From: Raphanus sativus
Taxonomy: Eukaryota > Streptophyta > Magnoliopsida > Brassicales > Brassicaceae
Direction of reading: 5' to 3'
Length of the DNA: 64,000 bases
Assembly: GCF_000801105.2 (NCBI RefSeq)
Contig: NC_079517.1
Location: 20,469,579 to 20,533,578 of the forward strand
Shown here: piece after piece, positions 32,294-44,549 of the stretch
Layout of the letters: each line of letters opens with the position of its first letter
Numbering within the stretch: the stretch's first letter is position 1
Translations under genes and position numbers: made by a program
The notes under the pieces: model-generated
What the model saw: only the letters and a program-made list of their open reading frames with translations
What the model was told of the DNA's origin: nothing
The model's database searches: none

Positions 32294-33058
32294 ATGAGAT
32301 TGGAAAGACAGTTAAATTCTTTTGAAGAAACACTTGGTCATTCCTACTATCCAATGAGCGATGACATGGCTGCCCTATCCAAGAGAATGGATGCTTTGCA
32401 ACAGGAGATGGAGACAATTCAGAAGCAACTCGATTCACAACAGACGACACATCCACTTATCTATACTCCTACACATATATCAGTCGTCTACCCAAAAGAA
32501 CCAGCCGATGAGCATACCGAATCGATCGACGCCAGAGAGGTTGCATCAATCGATTGCTACACAAACCATGACGGATGGAACTCAGAGTTCCATTACAAGC
32601 CGAAGTATGGAGCAAGAGCACATGACACCCACATGGGACAGAAGAGAAGCTGGTCAAATACATCAGAAGATCCAGCAACTCAGAGAAGAAAAGCTACATA
32701 CACTCAAGAAGAAATTGACAAGATGATCTCTAAGTTATATACAGCGTTGGAGGATGCAGAGGAAGAGTACACCAGGCAGTTTGATGCTGTCCATGAGTCA
32801 TTCAATGACAACTTCGACACTCTGTATCCACGCACAGAACGATTGGTTAAAGACATCACGGATATTCGGAAACAACTTGCAACTCAACCTTCAACATGGA
32901 AATCGACCGACATGAAACCTCATGTGTCGCTCGATACTGACAACCCGACACCGATCAATTACGCAACAGTTGCATCGATCGATACTGCCATACTGCCACT
33001 CCATCCGACCAACATGAACCTACTATGGTTGCGCTACATTCAATGCAAGAAGAGTTGA
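32294..33058 (+). CDS. SID element ORF, coiled-coil-rich
   Basis: 254 codons. The N-terminal part has a heptad-like helix (SKRMDALQQEMETIQKQLDS), the middle has SID words and WNSEFHYKPKYGARAHDTHM, and the C-terminal part has a second helix (LYTALEDAEEEYTRQFDAVH). No catalytic motif. It could be a structural gag-like or accessory protein. Stops at TGA 33056-33058. Confidence 0.45.
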   Translation: MRLERQLNSFEETLGHSYYPMSDDMAALSKRMDALQQEMETIQKQLDSQQTTHPLIYTPTHISVVYPKEPADEHTESIDAREVASIDCYTNHDGWNSEFHYKPKYGARAHDTHMGQKRSWSNTSEDPATQRRKATYTQEEIDKMISKLYTALEDAEEEYTRQFDAVHESFNDNFDTLYPRTERLVKDITDIRKQLATQPSTWKSTDMKPHVSLDTDNPTPINYATVASIDTAILPLHPTNMNLLWLRYIQCKKS

Positions 33059-34693
33059 CAGAGATGTCCAGATATTTTCTTCCAAGCTTGGAAATCACCA
33101 CTTCCGCATTGAAAATTTTGAGAGGAGACTTTAACTGCTAACAGATGACTTAGCAGATATGCACCAGAGATAGACTAGATCTGATGATGCCATAAGAAGC
33201 TTCACTGCAACTCAGTCCACAGAAGAAGGAGATGTTTGCCCACCAGCAAACAACTGCTCCTACCATAACTAAGTCATTCAACCTCCAAAGTCAAGCTAAA
33301 TGACTATAACAAAGCGCTAAGTGGGAGGCAAACCCACTATTAGGTATTTTTATTATTATTAATTATGTTTACTACTTATTTTCGTGATTATTTCATGCAG
33401 GTCTAAAAAAAAAAATCCAAGTAGACGTTTACCTTCTCTATCGACCGACGCGACTAAGTCGACATCACTACATCCGCCACGATCGCCAGTCTTTCATCTA
33501 CATCAATCGATATGGTATCGGTCATGTATAACGTTCTAACTTGTTTAATTCATTAATTATACTTATGTTTTTATAAACTCCGACTGTTTTACACTGGGGA
33601 CAGTGTAATTTAAGTCTAGGGAAATTACTAATGAATATCTATTATTTTGAGTTTCTTATAAAAATGTTTTCAAAAAGTTTTTATTGACTCAAAAAGTAAT
33701 TTAAGTCTAGGGGACAATGATCTTATTGATATTAGATTATCATTTTCTAGACCAGTTTTAGCTTTACTGATTACAGAAGTGTTAGAAATACTAAAGTGGA
33801 TCAACTTGTCTACTATGTTTGCACTTACTGAGATTGTTTGAAGGAACCAAAGCTGACCTCCAACCTAATACTGACATCTTGTCTTGGGGCTTGGTATACA
33901 TGGGATCAGATTCTTCAAACAAGTCTGGAAGGTAAAGCCTTGAATATTTACATTTTTCTCTCTCAATTTCGAAATTTTAGGATAGAGTAGAATAGAATAG
34001 AGTAATAAAAAATCGAAAAAAAGAAAAAGAAAAAGAAAAAAAAGAAAAAAAAGAAAAAAAAAAGAGAGAAAAGATATTTATTTAGATTTTATTTGGAAGA
34101 GAATTCGAACATGGCTTGGTGGCAACAACTATTAAGGCTTGATTCACAAGAATTCTATAGGTAAAAGATTTGAACAGGACTTGGTGGCTATAACTATTAA
34201 GACTTGCTTCATATAAATCCTAGGATATAAGTCAAAAAGAAGTGAACAGGATTTGGTGGCTAAAACCATTAAACCTTGATTCATGAAATCCTGTCCAATC
34301 TTGGTCAATAAATTGAGTGAGAGAGAAACTAGAAGAGAGAAATAATAAGAACTACTATTTACCTGCAGGTTCAGATACTTGTTTGATCATCTTTGCATCC
34401 TGTGATCGATACTCCCAAGGTAAAGCTACACTTTTATTTTATGCAAGAAATGAGGTTAGTAGAGGAACTCTTAGACATGATTGGTTAAGTTGCTGGCTAG
34501 GAGAATTTGGTTGTTAGACTAGAATATTGTATAGTGCACTTTTGTGATTAGGATGTCTATAATTTGGATTGCACTACTAGAAAGATATGATTTTGAATGA
34601 TAGACATATTGAATCTCTGCTGTTTTTAAACGTTTTCCAAGACTACCAGTTATTTTTTCTTGAGCACAATCAAAAAGTTAAGTCTGGGAAAGT
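33059..34693 (+). other. SID element 3' non-coding region
   Basis: Holds the conserved hairpin (33321-33337), a following CAG acceptor (33399-33400), an A/G-rich run (34010-34070) and three imperfect copies of 'aacaggacttggtggctata' type sequence (34100-34310). A tract 'taagtctgggaaagt' just before 34694 is the likely polypurine tract. Confidence 0.65.
33321..33400 (+). promoter_or_regulatory. Conserved hairpin with intron-like tail, second copy
   Basis: GTGGG (33321-33325) pairs with CCCAC (33333-33337), followed by a weak donor (taggtattt), a T-rich run and TTTCATGCAG|GT at 33400. Same arrangement as at 11812 and 61088. Confidence 0.45.
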
Positions 34694-35995
34694 TGATATA
34701 CCATGAATTTGACCCACTTTTAGTCATGTTATATTGGTATTTTAGGATATATTATATCCATTCTTGGGTCTATATTGCATATTTATAGGTTCATGAGCTA
34801 ATGGAAGAAAGATGATGATTTTGGAGCATTTTAGAGTTTACACCCGAGAAAGACCGTATCGACCACTCAAGGTCGACAAGGAGAGACGCACGTCGATCGA
34901 TGCACACTCAGTGCTATCGATCGACACTTAACCGCAGAAGCCCGGATTTGGTCACAGCCGACTTGAAGTCCAAGACACCATCTATTTACCATAATGCCCC
35001 TGACGTATTTTAGCCTAATTATTCTAAGTATTTAAAGTCTTGCCTATGTGTTTTGGCAGACACGGTTTTTACAATATCTTTTTAGTTTCATAGTTTTGGT
35101 GAGAGAGAGAGTTGTCAAATTGAGAACTTCTTGAACACCATTTATTTATCTATCTATTTATGAAGCTTTCTATGATTTTGTCTATGTCTTACTTGGATAT
35201 ATATGAGTAGACATCTTTGTTAGATTTAGGGTTCAAATAGGTATGAGGGATTAGCCCAAAATATGATTACCTGAGCATGTGATATTCATCTTAGAAGATC
35301 ATGAATAATGCTTGTGTAGGAGTAGCTAATCTACACATGAATACAAATATATAATCCTTGGATCTATCTTCTCTGAGCCAGCAATTCACTTGGAACAAGC
35401 GACAGCTGACTGGGTGGTTGCTTGGTGAACTGTATTCAACCTACAATCGGTAAAGCTTACTAGTAGCGCATCGATACTCCTATAGAGTGGTCGATCGATA
35501 GACGTGGGGTAAATTACATTCGATACATGCGACATCATATCGATCGATACATGCGACAGCAAGTCAATCGATACATGTGACAGCATATCGATCGATACCT
35601 TAATCTATGACTCGCCAGGGGTGTGTTCATCGGTTCTAGTTATTAGATGGTCGCAACGACAGTTGAGCTATTGCTTAGTTGGATCCTTTAATATCATGCA
35701 AGCATCTCACATAAGAATCATACCTCTATAATCCTGATAACATGAATATTAACCTTAGATCTAACTCCTTTAATTCATACTAGTTTAAACCCATCCAATC
35801 ATCTTGAGTAATTGTCCTGCTCAAACTAGTTTCATTGTTTACTTTTATTTCATTGCAATTAATAATCTTCAGCCTAGCTTAGTTATAATAAGATCTATTG
35901 ATTCCTCAGCTCCTTGTGGATTCGATCCCTAAGTAGTACAATTGACCTCTTTTGATGAGAGTAATATTTCTATAGGGTAATTTGAGCAAGTATCA
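34694..35995 (+). repeat. 3' LTR of the SID-family element
   Basis: 1302 bp, TGATATACC to AAGTATCA, followed by ttgac. Partner of 23638-24954. Confidence 0.93.
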
Positions 35996-38600
35996 TTGAC
36001 TGACCACGATCGAAGACAACAATCACAGCGATAGATCTATCTCAGATTTTTTATTTTTTAAATATATTTGTTTATGAAACATATTTGTCTTTTGATTTCT
36101 AATATACTCGTCTTTTTAGTTTCTCTTTTGGTTTCTATATTCAATTTAAGTTTGGATGATGAATCTTGAACCTACTAAATGTTTTTGGTCAAATTGGTTA
36201 TAACAAAGTTGTATTAACCATAACTCAGCCATAACGTATGCATAACTCAACACGTAATTTGGTTATAACTCAGCCGTAACGTATGCATAACTCAGCCATA
36301 AAGTATGCATAACTCAACTGTAACGTATTCGAATTGTATAAGTCCGCCGTAATGTTCATATAAGTCAGCCGTAACGTTCCTATAAGTCAGCCGTCAAGTG
36401 TAATTTGTTTCACGACATTTCGTATTTTGGGCGGGAATATTTCTTTTTAGGCGGGAACAAAATCATCCCTTCAACTCTGAACACAGTATTAAAACTTTAA
36501 TATTTTCTTAAATTGAACCTCAAACCCTAAACTATAGAACTATAAAGTTATAAATATTATAAAGTTTATCTTTTGAACACAATTTAAGACTTTAATCTTT
36601 TCTTAAATTTGAACCTCAAACCCTAAACTATAGAATTATAAAGTTATAAAAATTATGTACTTAGTCGTAAAATATGCATAACTTAGCCATAATGTATTCT
36701 AATGGTATAAGCCAGCCGTAATGTTCCTATAACTCAGTTGTCGAGCGTAATTTGTTTTCGCGACGTTTCGTATTTTGGGCAGGAAAAGAAAATATTTTGG
36801 ATGGGAAAAAAATCATTCCTTCAACTCTGAACACAATATTAAAACTCTAATATTTTCTTAAATTTGAACCTCAAACCCTAAACTATAGAACTATAAAGTT
36901 CTGAAAATTATAAATTTTATCTTTTGAACTCAATATTAAAATTTTAATTTTTTCTTAAATTTGAACCTCAAACCCTAAACTATAGAACTATAAAGTTATA
37001 AAATCATAAACTCAGTCGTAACGTATGCATAACTCAGCTGTAAAGTATGCATAACTCAGCCGTAACGTTCCTATAACTCAGCTGTCGAGTGTAATTTTTT
37101 CGCAACGTTTCATATTTTGGGCGGGAAAAAAAAATTTGGGCGGGAACAAATCATTCCTTCAACTCTGAATACAATATTAAAACTTTAATTTTTTCTTAGA
37201 TTTGAACTTCAAACCCTAAACTATAGAACTATAAAGTTGAAAAAATTATAAAGTTTATTTTTGAACGCAATATTGAAACTTTATTCTTTTCTTAAATTTG
37301 AACATCAAACACTCATCAATAGAACTATAAAGTATAAAAATTATAAACTCAGCTGTAACATATGCATAACTCAGCTGTAATGTATGCATAACTCAGTCCT
37401 AACATATGCATAATTCAGCAATAATGTATGTGTTGGAGACTCATTGTATGAACTAATCATATTCAGATGATGCACCATCTGAGTCATCAAACATATAAAA
37501 TCAACTTTAAAATCATCATCTTCTTCGTCTTCTCTCCTTTTTTTAATTTTTTGTTCAACTCTCTCATTTTCTTACAATTTCAGGATTTAGCTTCTTCTTT
37601 TTTAAATCTATGTTTTTAGACCAAATTGCAGAAATAATAATTACTAGATCCATAAAATCTCGGAGAAAGATGAAGAATAAGATGAAAAATATAAATAAAA
37701 AGATGAAGAATGAAGAATAACATAATTTAGGAAATCCCATATAGAGATCTGAACGAGATCTTATTTTACTGTTATAACATGAGTGATGATATGGCAAATC
37801 CGAGTAGATGACATGACTGATGACGTGGAAAATGGGTTACTCGGCCGTCAAACGAATATATAATTCAGCCTTGATAAATCAACCATCATGTAAAATTTAA
37901 ACCAGCCGAAACGTGAATAATATTCTAGTAATTAAACTTTTGCTAAAAAAATCAGCCGTAATAATAATGGAAAATAATAAGTCAGCCGTATCGTCAAATA
38001 AATCAGCCGTCAAACGGATGCAATTCTAGTAATTAATCTTTTGTTAATAAACCAGCTTTAACTAAGCTGAGTTTAATGTTAATCCACCCAATTACAGCTG
38101 ATTAAATATAACTCATCCGTAACAACCTCCCAAAACTCAGCCGTAAATTTAGTAACTCAGCCAGTCGATGTTCGTTAACTCAGCCGGAAAAACTTAACTC
38201 AGCCGTGTCTTAACTACAACTCAGCCGGTTTTTTCAGAAATCACACTGCCGATGTATAAGTCAGCCGTAACATGTGTACTTAACTCAGCCGTTATCGCAT
38301 AAATCAGCCTAATTTCTGTAAATCAGCCGCAACAAGAGGCTGATTTATCTTCTTAGCTCAGCCGTATTCTCTTTATTCAGCCGGATTATTTAATTCAGCC
38401 ACAATTAAACATTAACTCAGCCGTAACGATGCATGTTGCGCTTTACGGCTGACTTAATGAAAACACGGAACCGAATTCCTACGTGGCGTGGATTTTTGTT
38501 TACGTGGCATTAAAAAATAATGACATTCTTGTAAATACATTTTTCATAACGTAAAAAAGGGCACGCTTGGTATAAAAAATGACCGTGATAAAAATAGATT
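35996..38600. mobile_element. Unclassified repeat-rich element, right part
   Basis: Dozens of copies of 'aactcagccgtaac' and variants are spread between 36200 and 38450, alternating with blocks such as 'aaccctaaactatagaac' followed by 'tataaagttataaaaatta'. Near 38418-38457 the word appears in both orientations (aactcagccgtaac, then ttacggctgacttaa) and could form a hairpin. No protein is recognised. It continues the sequence at 21690-23637. Confidence 0.5.
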
Positions 38601-38635
38601 TTTATAGTTTTGATCATTTGTCCTATAATATTTAA

Positions 38636-40264
38636 CTAGATTTTGACCCGCACAACCGTGCGGATGTTTATTTTCAATTTTATATAAATGTATATTTATT
38701 TTATACTTTTAGTGGTATAAATTTTTAATATAATCATATATCTAAATGTTTATATAACTGTTTCAAATACAATAATTTTATAGTTTACATGTTATAATTA
38801 ATCAATTATTTAAAACTTTCACATGTATTTATCGCTTTTTATTGTATACATATTTTATTGTATTTTCATTTATTTATAGAATAAACTAATATATGGATTA
38901 AACAACATATTCAAAATTGTTTTGTATTAAATTATGCTCATTTTGACCCGCCGACCTTCAAAACTGAATTTCCTATTAGCAATATTTTTTTTAGATTTAT
39001 TCATTTTATATAATATACTATTATATATACAAAAGTCTAATATATATCAGTTTTATACATTTATTATATAGTTTGCGAATGTTTATTCTTTATGTCATCG
39101 TATTATATTTTTTAGCATAAATATTTGTATTTATGAAAATAAAATTTATAAGTTTATCAACTTAATATAACTTTACCATATTTAGGTCAATATAATAATT
39201 TTATTTTAACATGAATATTATTATAAAATAGACAAAAATTAAATAATTTTTTTATTTTTTCATTATAAATGATAACTGAATATTTATGAATGTATAATAA
39301 TAGTTGATTGCTAATTACAAAATTAGTTGAATTATTTACATAAACGTTTTGAGAATTAAGATATTTTAAGATATTTTTCAACAGATGTATTAAAATAAAT
39401 ATTTATATTTAAAATGGAAAGATATCATGATTAAAATATTTTGTATTATTAAATTTAATGAAATACATGTTAATTTGTATATATATAGTTTGCTAATTAT
39501 AACCCATTTTACCAACATATTATATTTTGAACATAAATACTTAAGAAAATAAAATATTAAATTTCATAATTTTAATAAAATTTATCATATTTAGCTTGAT
39601 ATAATAATTTTCTCTTACAATGATTGATTATAATTATACAATAGATAAAATATGATTAAATTTATATTTTAAATTTTATAAAATATATTAATGTATAATA
39701 ATATTTCATAACTAATTTAGAAATTACTGATAATATTTACATATAATGTTTGAAAATTAAGATCTTGTTAAAATCTTTTAATAATATTTGTTAGAATTTT
39801 AAAAATATATATTTATATTAAAATGAAAAAGATATCAAAAGATATTGGGGGTGATTGGTTGGGTTGTAGGAAGTGGCTTTAGCTTTAATTTTTGTCTACA
39901 ACCCTAAATATCACCAATTATGCTTAATATTAATTTTTACAGCTACAACCAAAAAAGTAAAAATACAGCAAAAAAAAATAAAAAATGGTTTTTAAAGCCT
40001 TGTTTTCTAAAGCTTCATCTTTTTAGCTGTAGTAAATTTTAAAGCTACATCCCTTAAAGCTAAATCAAAATAATCTACAGAGTAAAGTCTAAAGTAAATT
40101 TTTTACAGTTACAGCTCAACCAATCACCCACATTATGATTAAAGTAGTTAAGAGATTCTATATATTATTAGTCTTAATAAAATACATTTAATAAAAGTTA
40201 AAACATGGTCAAACTTAAAAGTCACACATGAAAGAAGTCATAACTTCTGTTTTAATATATAAGA
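38636..40264 (-). mobile_element. Non-autonomous Helitron
   Basis: Element strand begins TCTTATATATTAAAACAGAA at 40264 and ends at 38636 with a 6-bp hairpin (CCGCAC/GTGCGG, 38648-38663) and CTAG, followed by T. A TC start, a 3' hairpin and a CTRR end define Helitrons. AT-rich inside, no Rep/helicase. A MITE lies inside (39849-40129). Length 1629 bp. Confidence 0.8.
39849..40129. mobile_element. MITE inside the Helitron
   Basis: Inverted ends GGGTGATTGGTTGGGTTGTA and, on the right, TTACAGCTCAACCAATCACCC. 281 bp, no ORF. hAT-like by end sequence; no clean target duplication was found. Confidence 0.75.
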
Positions 40265-40300
40265 CTAGATTTTGACCCGCGTTTGGAAAACGCGGGTTTG
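40265..40300 (-). mobile_element. Second Helitron, 3' terminus abutting the first
   Basis: Element strand ends in a 9-bp hairpin (CCCGCGTTT at 40276-40284, AAACGCGGG at 40288-40296) and CTAG (40268-40265). The TC start of the first Helitron follows directly. The 5' end, which would lie to the right, was not found. Confidence 0.75.
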
Positions 40301-42409
40301 TTTTCAAAATTTAATATATTTTTTAGTTATATAAGATAGTGTATAGGTTTGGGCACATATATACGAAACCGAAAACAGGACCGTACAAAACTGAAGTCAA
40401 AATTGAACTAAAGAGCAAATTATATATTTCTGGAACCAAAAATTTGAAACTGAACCTAGAACAAATGGATACATGAATTTTTAAAATACAAATTATATAC
40501 TTAAATTTTTTAATTATATATAATTTTTAAATAACCAAATATCCTAAAAATACTATATATAAACCAAATTACTGAATTATTTTTATTCAGAATATTAAAA
40601 ATCATCCGAATTATCAAATATTTAAATTAAAAGCCTCAAATTATTTGATATCTTTATCTATAAATCTATAATCACTCGGAAAACCAGAATCGAACTGGAA
40701 CTGATTTTGACCCAGTTTATCATATTAGCCGTTTTTCAACTTTGCTACTGAACCGAACGAAAAATAACCAAATTGAAACCAAACTAAAGACCAGAACGGT
40801 TCCTATATTTATAAAACCAAAACATCAAAAACGAAAATACTTGAACCGAAACCAAATGTTGAGGATTAATAGTGTATCTACATTTAAATGGTACAAAGAA
40901 AGCATTCTATTCTTGCAAATTATTTAACTCCTAGTAATGGGGTACATATGCATTTATAGATGAATTAAGATATAAAAAATGTTTTTATATATTCGATCCG
41001 AACCTGCAGTTGAACCAGTAAACCCGATGATCGTATATAAACTGGATTGGCTTATGTTTTTCATGTAGCATTCTATCAGAGGTTCTACCATCTGATATGT
41101 TTCTACAAAATTAAAATTTAATGAAAATCTATTAATTAAAAATCCGATAAAACCAAAAATCTGCCTTTAACCCGTAAACTGATGATACCGCTCAACCCAG
41201 CAAAAATCCAGAAAAATCAATAATATTTTTTAAAATTGATTAGATAGGGTAATGAAAGGTATACTTATCATCTACAAACATATAATATCCTTTGAAATTT
41301 TAATGGCATATTTTAAATATTGCATATAGAAATAATGTTAGCTTTAAAGTGTAATAGAGAAAAGTATAAATAATTTTAACTGGTTTTATTGATACACAAT
41401 AGTTACGATTCAGTTGCTTGATTATTGGGGTTTGGAAATATTTTAAATAAATATCCTATGTGCATATATATTTTGAAGTATTAGTCTGTTAGTTTGTTGA
41501 TAAGATAATTGGCTGGTTTCGTGGAAATAAGAATCATTTAAAGAAATGATTTGATTCCTTTATCTTTTGGTAACAATATTAATTAATACTAACGTATTGT
41601 CTTAGAGAGATGAGTAATAGTCGGGTAATCTATATGGTATTCAATAACATACGGTTACAAACATATATAAGGTAGGACAAAAAATGTTAATTCTAATGAA
41701 TAGGTTCAAACAACTTGTATAAGTCCTGCTTCCCTTTTAATAGTATTGATAGCTTGGTAAATTTCCCATCTTTCTTTTTTTCTTGGTCAGGGTTAGTTGA
41801 GTGTCTAAATAATAAAAAGATTTGGTGAAGTGATCGAAGATCTCGATAGGATGAAAAAGAAGAATGATAACACATTGGAGCACAAAAAATGGACAAATAG
41901 TTAAATACTAAAGGCAAACGTTATTCTTAGTGATTTGCTAGCTAGAATGCTGATTAGATTTATCGAACACTGGAAATTGAACGAACCACACTCGAAGAAG
42001 GTAACCCACTCACTACCTTCACACAATCCCTCTCCAAGAAAATCCTCACTGTATACTTTGGTCAGTGTAGCTCAGTGATCTACATCTACTACTCCGTTTA
42101 GTTATTTAACCCATTTTTTCTTTCTATCAAATAGAAGATATAATTAAGCATTAGCATTAAGTAAACCATACACAAAATCTCTAAAAGGCTTACATCACAA
42201 TAATACAACCGATTTGAGTTAATCACAATATAATACAACCGACAAGATAACTCAAATCTTTACATGTCATTATGATTATCTTCACAGAACTCCAAAGTAC
42301 CTTTTTCAAAACAAAAAAAAACCCCACTATACCTATCACTCTAGGTTTTATTTTATTGGAAATTTGGAAACAAAGGTGATATATAGAACACACTCAACAC
42401 ACAATCCAT
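40301..42409. other. AT-rich intergenic, no gene recognised
   Basis: 40310-41230 contains many 'aaccgaa' and 'gaaccga' words, common in Brassicaceae repeats, and may be the body of the second Helitron. 41230-42180 shows nothing recognisable. The last 200 or so bases should hold the 3' UTR of the AIG2-like gene. Confidence 0.5.
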
Positions 42410-43309
42410 TCAAGAAAATTGAGCATTCACGTGATCTTCTCGTAAGACATGGCTGAATGTATCCCTTCCCTTCCCCTGAGGGTCCTTCTTCCATTCCATA
42501 ATTTCTTTGAACGTCTCTATGAATTTTTTCTTGTGTAGTCGTTTCCACTCCTAACAAAACCAAAATCCAAAACACATGGCGATCAAACCACATTGTCTTA
42601 CCTATGATAAGTTAACAAAAATAAGTTAAACCTCGAAATCCCATTCTCCATCAAGATCAGGATCATTCTTATCGATCCATATATTTGTTTTCACAGGCAT
42701 CTTCTCTGAGTTGTCCTGTACATGCAAAAAGAATCAAATCAATCTTATCTAAATGTTATTTTTGTTGAGATGAGATACAATCAATCTCATCTAAATGTTG
42801 TTTTTTTTTAGATGAGAATCTTAAGACTCACCTCTCGTACAACACCAACTGTCACTCGCTCAGATCCATTACCCTCAACAGCATCTAAATTCCCGAGTTC
42901 TTCATCTGTTAATCCCTTTAGTACCTGCACCAAAATTCTCAAGATCTAAACCCTAATAATCTAAACAAACACAAAAAGGAAACCCCACGAGAATAACTCA
43001 GTTAAATATCACAAAAATAATCAAAATTTTAAACCTTTCCATGGACTTCTCCTTCCTCAGACGGCACAATACATGGATACAAACATCCTTTAAGCCTCAT
43101 CCTCTTACTGAAAAAAATCCAAAATATTCCTATACAGAGGCAGTAATTATCAAGAGTATTGAGAGAGAAACAGAAAGAGAAAAGTACAAGCCAGGGAGTG
43201 TGGCAGATATGCTTTCAGGAATACGCTCAAGCATGACATAAGTGACGTCAGGCTCCTGTAAACTACCATAGACGAAAACGTTGTGAAGCTGCGCGCCGGA
43301 GCTACTCAT
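42410..43309 (-). CDS. AIG2-like protein (gamma-glutamylcyclotransferase-like fold)
   Basis: Five exons read from splice sites: 43309-43188, 43107-43035, 42924-42832, 42715-42632 and 42550-42410. All introns have GT and AG ends, and the total is 513 nt, so 170 residues, the length I recall for Arabidopsis AIG2. The N-terminal motif VFVYGSLQEPDVT (11-23) is the GGCT-fold substrate loop. LTDEELGNLDAVEG holds Glu82, which aligns with the acid-base Glu of GGCT enzymes. WIDKNDPDLDGEWDFEEWKR and FIETFKEIMEWKKDPQGKGR complete the family's C-terminal pattern. AIG2 was found as a gene induced by avirulent bacteria; its substrate is unknown. No damage is seen. A (CT)16 tract lies 35 bases before the ATG. 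The nearest Arabidopsis genes by memory are At5g39720 and At5g39730. Confidence 0.92.
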
Positions 43310-43342
43310 GGTTCCTATGTTTTTTTCTTATTTGCTTCTGTT

Positions 43343-43344
<2 letters not shown>

Positions 43345-43376
<32 letters not shown>
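43345..43376. repeat. (CT)16 microsatellite in the AIG2-like 5' region
   Basis: Perfect CT run, GA on the gene strand, 35 bases before the start codon, so probably in the 5' UTR or core promoter. GA runs are common near plant transcription starts. Confidence 0.9.
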
Positions 43377-43379
<3 letters not shown>

Positions 43380-43570
43380 ATCAGACTAAATAACATTAAG
43401 AGAGAAAATCTTGAAAAGGAACACGAAGCCGGTTAAACACGTGGTACGGATTCTCTTACGACAACCTTCGTTATCGATAATCCTTTTTGATTTTTGTCTT
43501 ATTTTTTTTGTCGGCAATTATGATACTTATCTCAATTAAATGTTATTCTAATGACACCAGTTATCTAATA

Positions 43571-43799
43571 CTCCCTCTGTTTCATTATAAGTGTCGTTTT
43601 AGACTTGTGCACACAGATTAAGAAAGAATTTAATTTTGCATATTTTCAATATAAAAACATCATTACCGATACAATTCAACCAATAGAAAAATAGAATGGA
43701 GAATAAAGTTAATAAATTTTGCATTGAAACTCTAAAACGACACTTATTTTGCAACGAAAAAAATTCTCTAAAACGATACTTAATATGAAACGGAAGGAG
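43571..43799. mobile_element. Stowaway-type MITE
   Basis: Ends CTCCCTCTGTTTCATTATAA on the left and, on the right, AATATGAAACGGAAGGAG, inverted, with TA on both sides (43569-43570, 43800-43801). These are the Stowaway (Tc1/Mariner) signatures. 229 bp, no ORF. Confidence 0.93.
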
Positions 43800-43801
43800 T
43801 A

Positions 43802-44549
43802 CTTTTTATTCTAAAGGTTTTTATGTATTACTTGTTATCCTATAATATATCCTAATAACAACCTGTCAGAAGAAATCTGAGAAGCAGTTCTCAAAAAGAA
43901 AAAAAAATCTGAGAAGCATATTGTAAAACATGGAAATGGGTCTTTTATTTAAATATTTATGTACTGGATATTCAGAACTAATATAAAGTATATATACAAA
44001 TTAATAATATTAATGTTTAAAATTGTATTAATTATAAAAATATTAATATCATAAATAAATTGACAAGTAGTTAATAGATTATAATTTTAGTTCATTATTT
44101 TAGAAAACAAATATCGAATATATTTAGGATTTTTCAGAATATTTACTAGATTATAGATAGGCAATATGGTACCATAATTCTATGATAAGTATATGATTAA
44201 ATTTTAAAACAAAGCAAAACTTATTTCAATTTTTTTTTCTTTCCTTTAAAAACAAAACAGAAATTATAGTAAACCCCCTATAATTAAATAATAAAAATAA
44301 TAAAACTATTTAAAATTTAACACAATCCAATAATATAATTATAAATAAATATCATATCATTTTTCTTTATTCATAATTTATCTATTTCTTAATAATTCAA
44401 AAGATTTATATTACTTTTTAAATTCCATTTTAAACGCATTTATATTAATTTTATATATTTTTAATATACCAAATAATTTAACAAGAATAATATAAAAAAT
44501 AGGATTTGATAATTTAATCAATATATAAGCGATAAAAGAATTAAGTGAA
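43802..44549. other. AT-rich intergenic
   Basis: Very AT-rich, no coding or repeat signature I can name. Confidence 0.5.

Larger units (their letters stand above)
23638..35995 (+). mobile_element. Athila-like LTR retrotransposon lacking pol ('SID' family)
   Basis: Two LTRs (23638-24954 and 34694-35995), each TGATATACC...ATCA, bound the element. Flanking five-base copies are ttaac (23633-23637) and ttgac (35996-36000), one mismatch. A primer-binding site follows the left LTR. The inside encodes gag and a protease, then two or more long acidic ORFs, but no reverse transcriptase, RNase H or integrase. It is split by a gag-only element (25189-28186). Gag has a nonsense codon and a frameshift. 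The family is common in Brassica by memory. The element would have needed enzymes from an autonomous relative. Confidence 0.88.

Noticed and set aside
37564..37797. Phe-rich membrane-protein-like frame on the minus strand
   Set aside because: Low-complexity AT-rich sequence inside the repeat-rich element.
36200..38450. CRISPR-like array
   Set aside because: The repeats are short, irregularly spaced and variable, and the genome is a plant nuclear genome.
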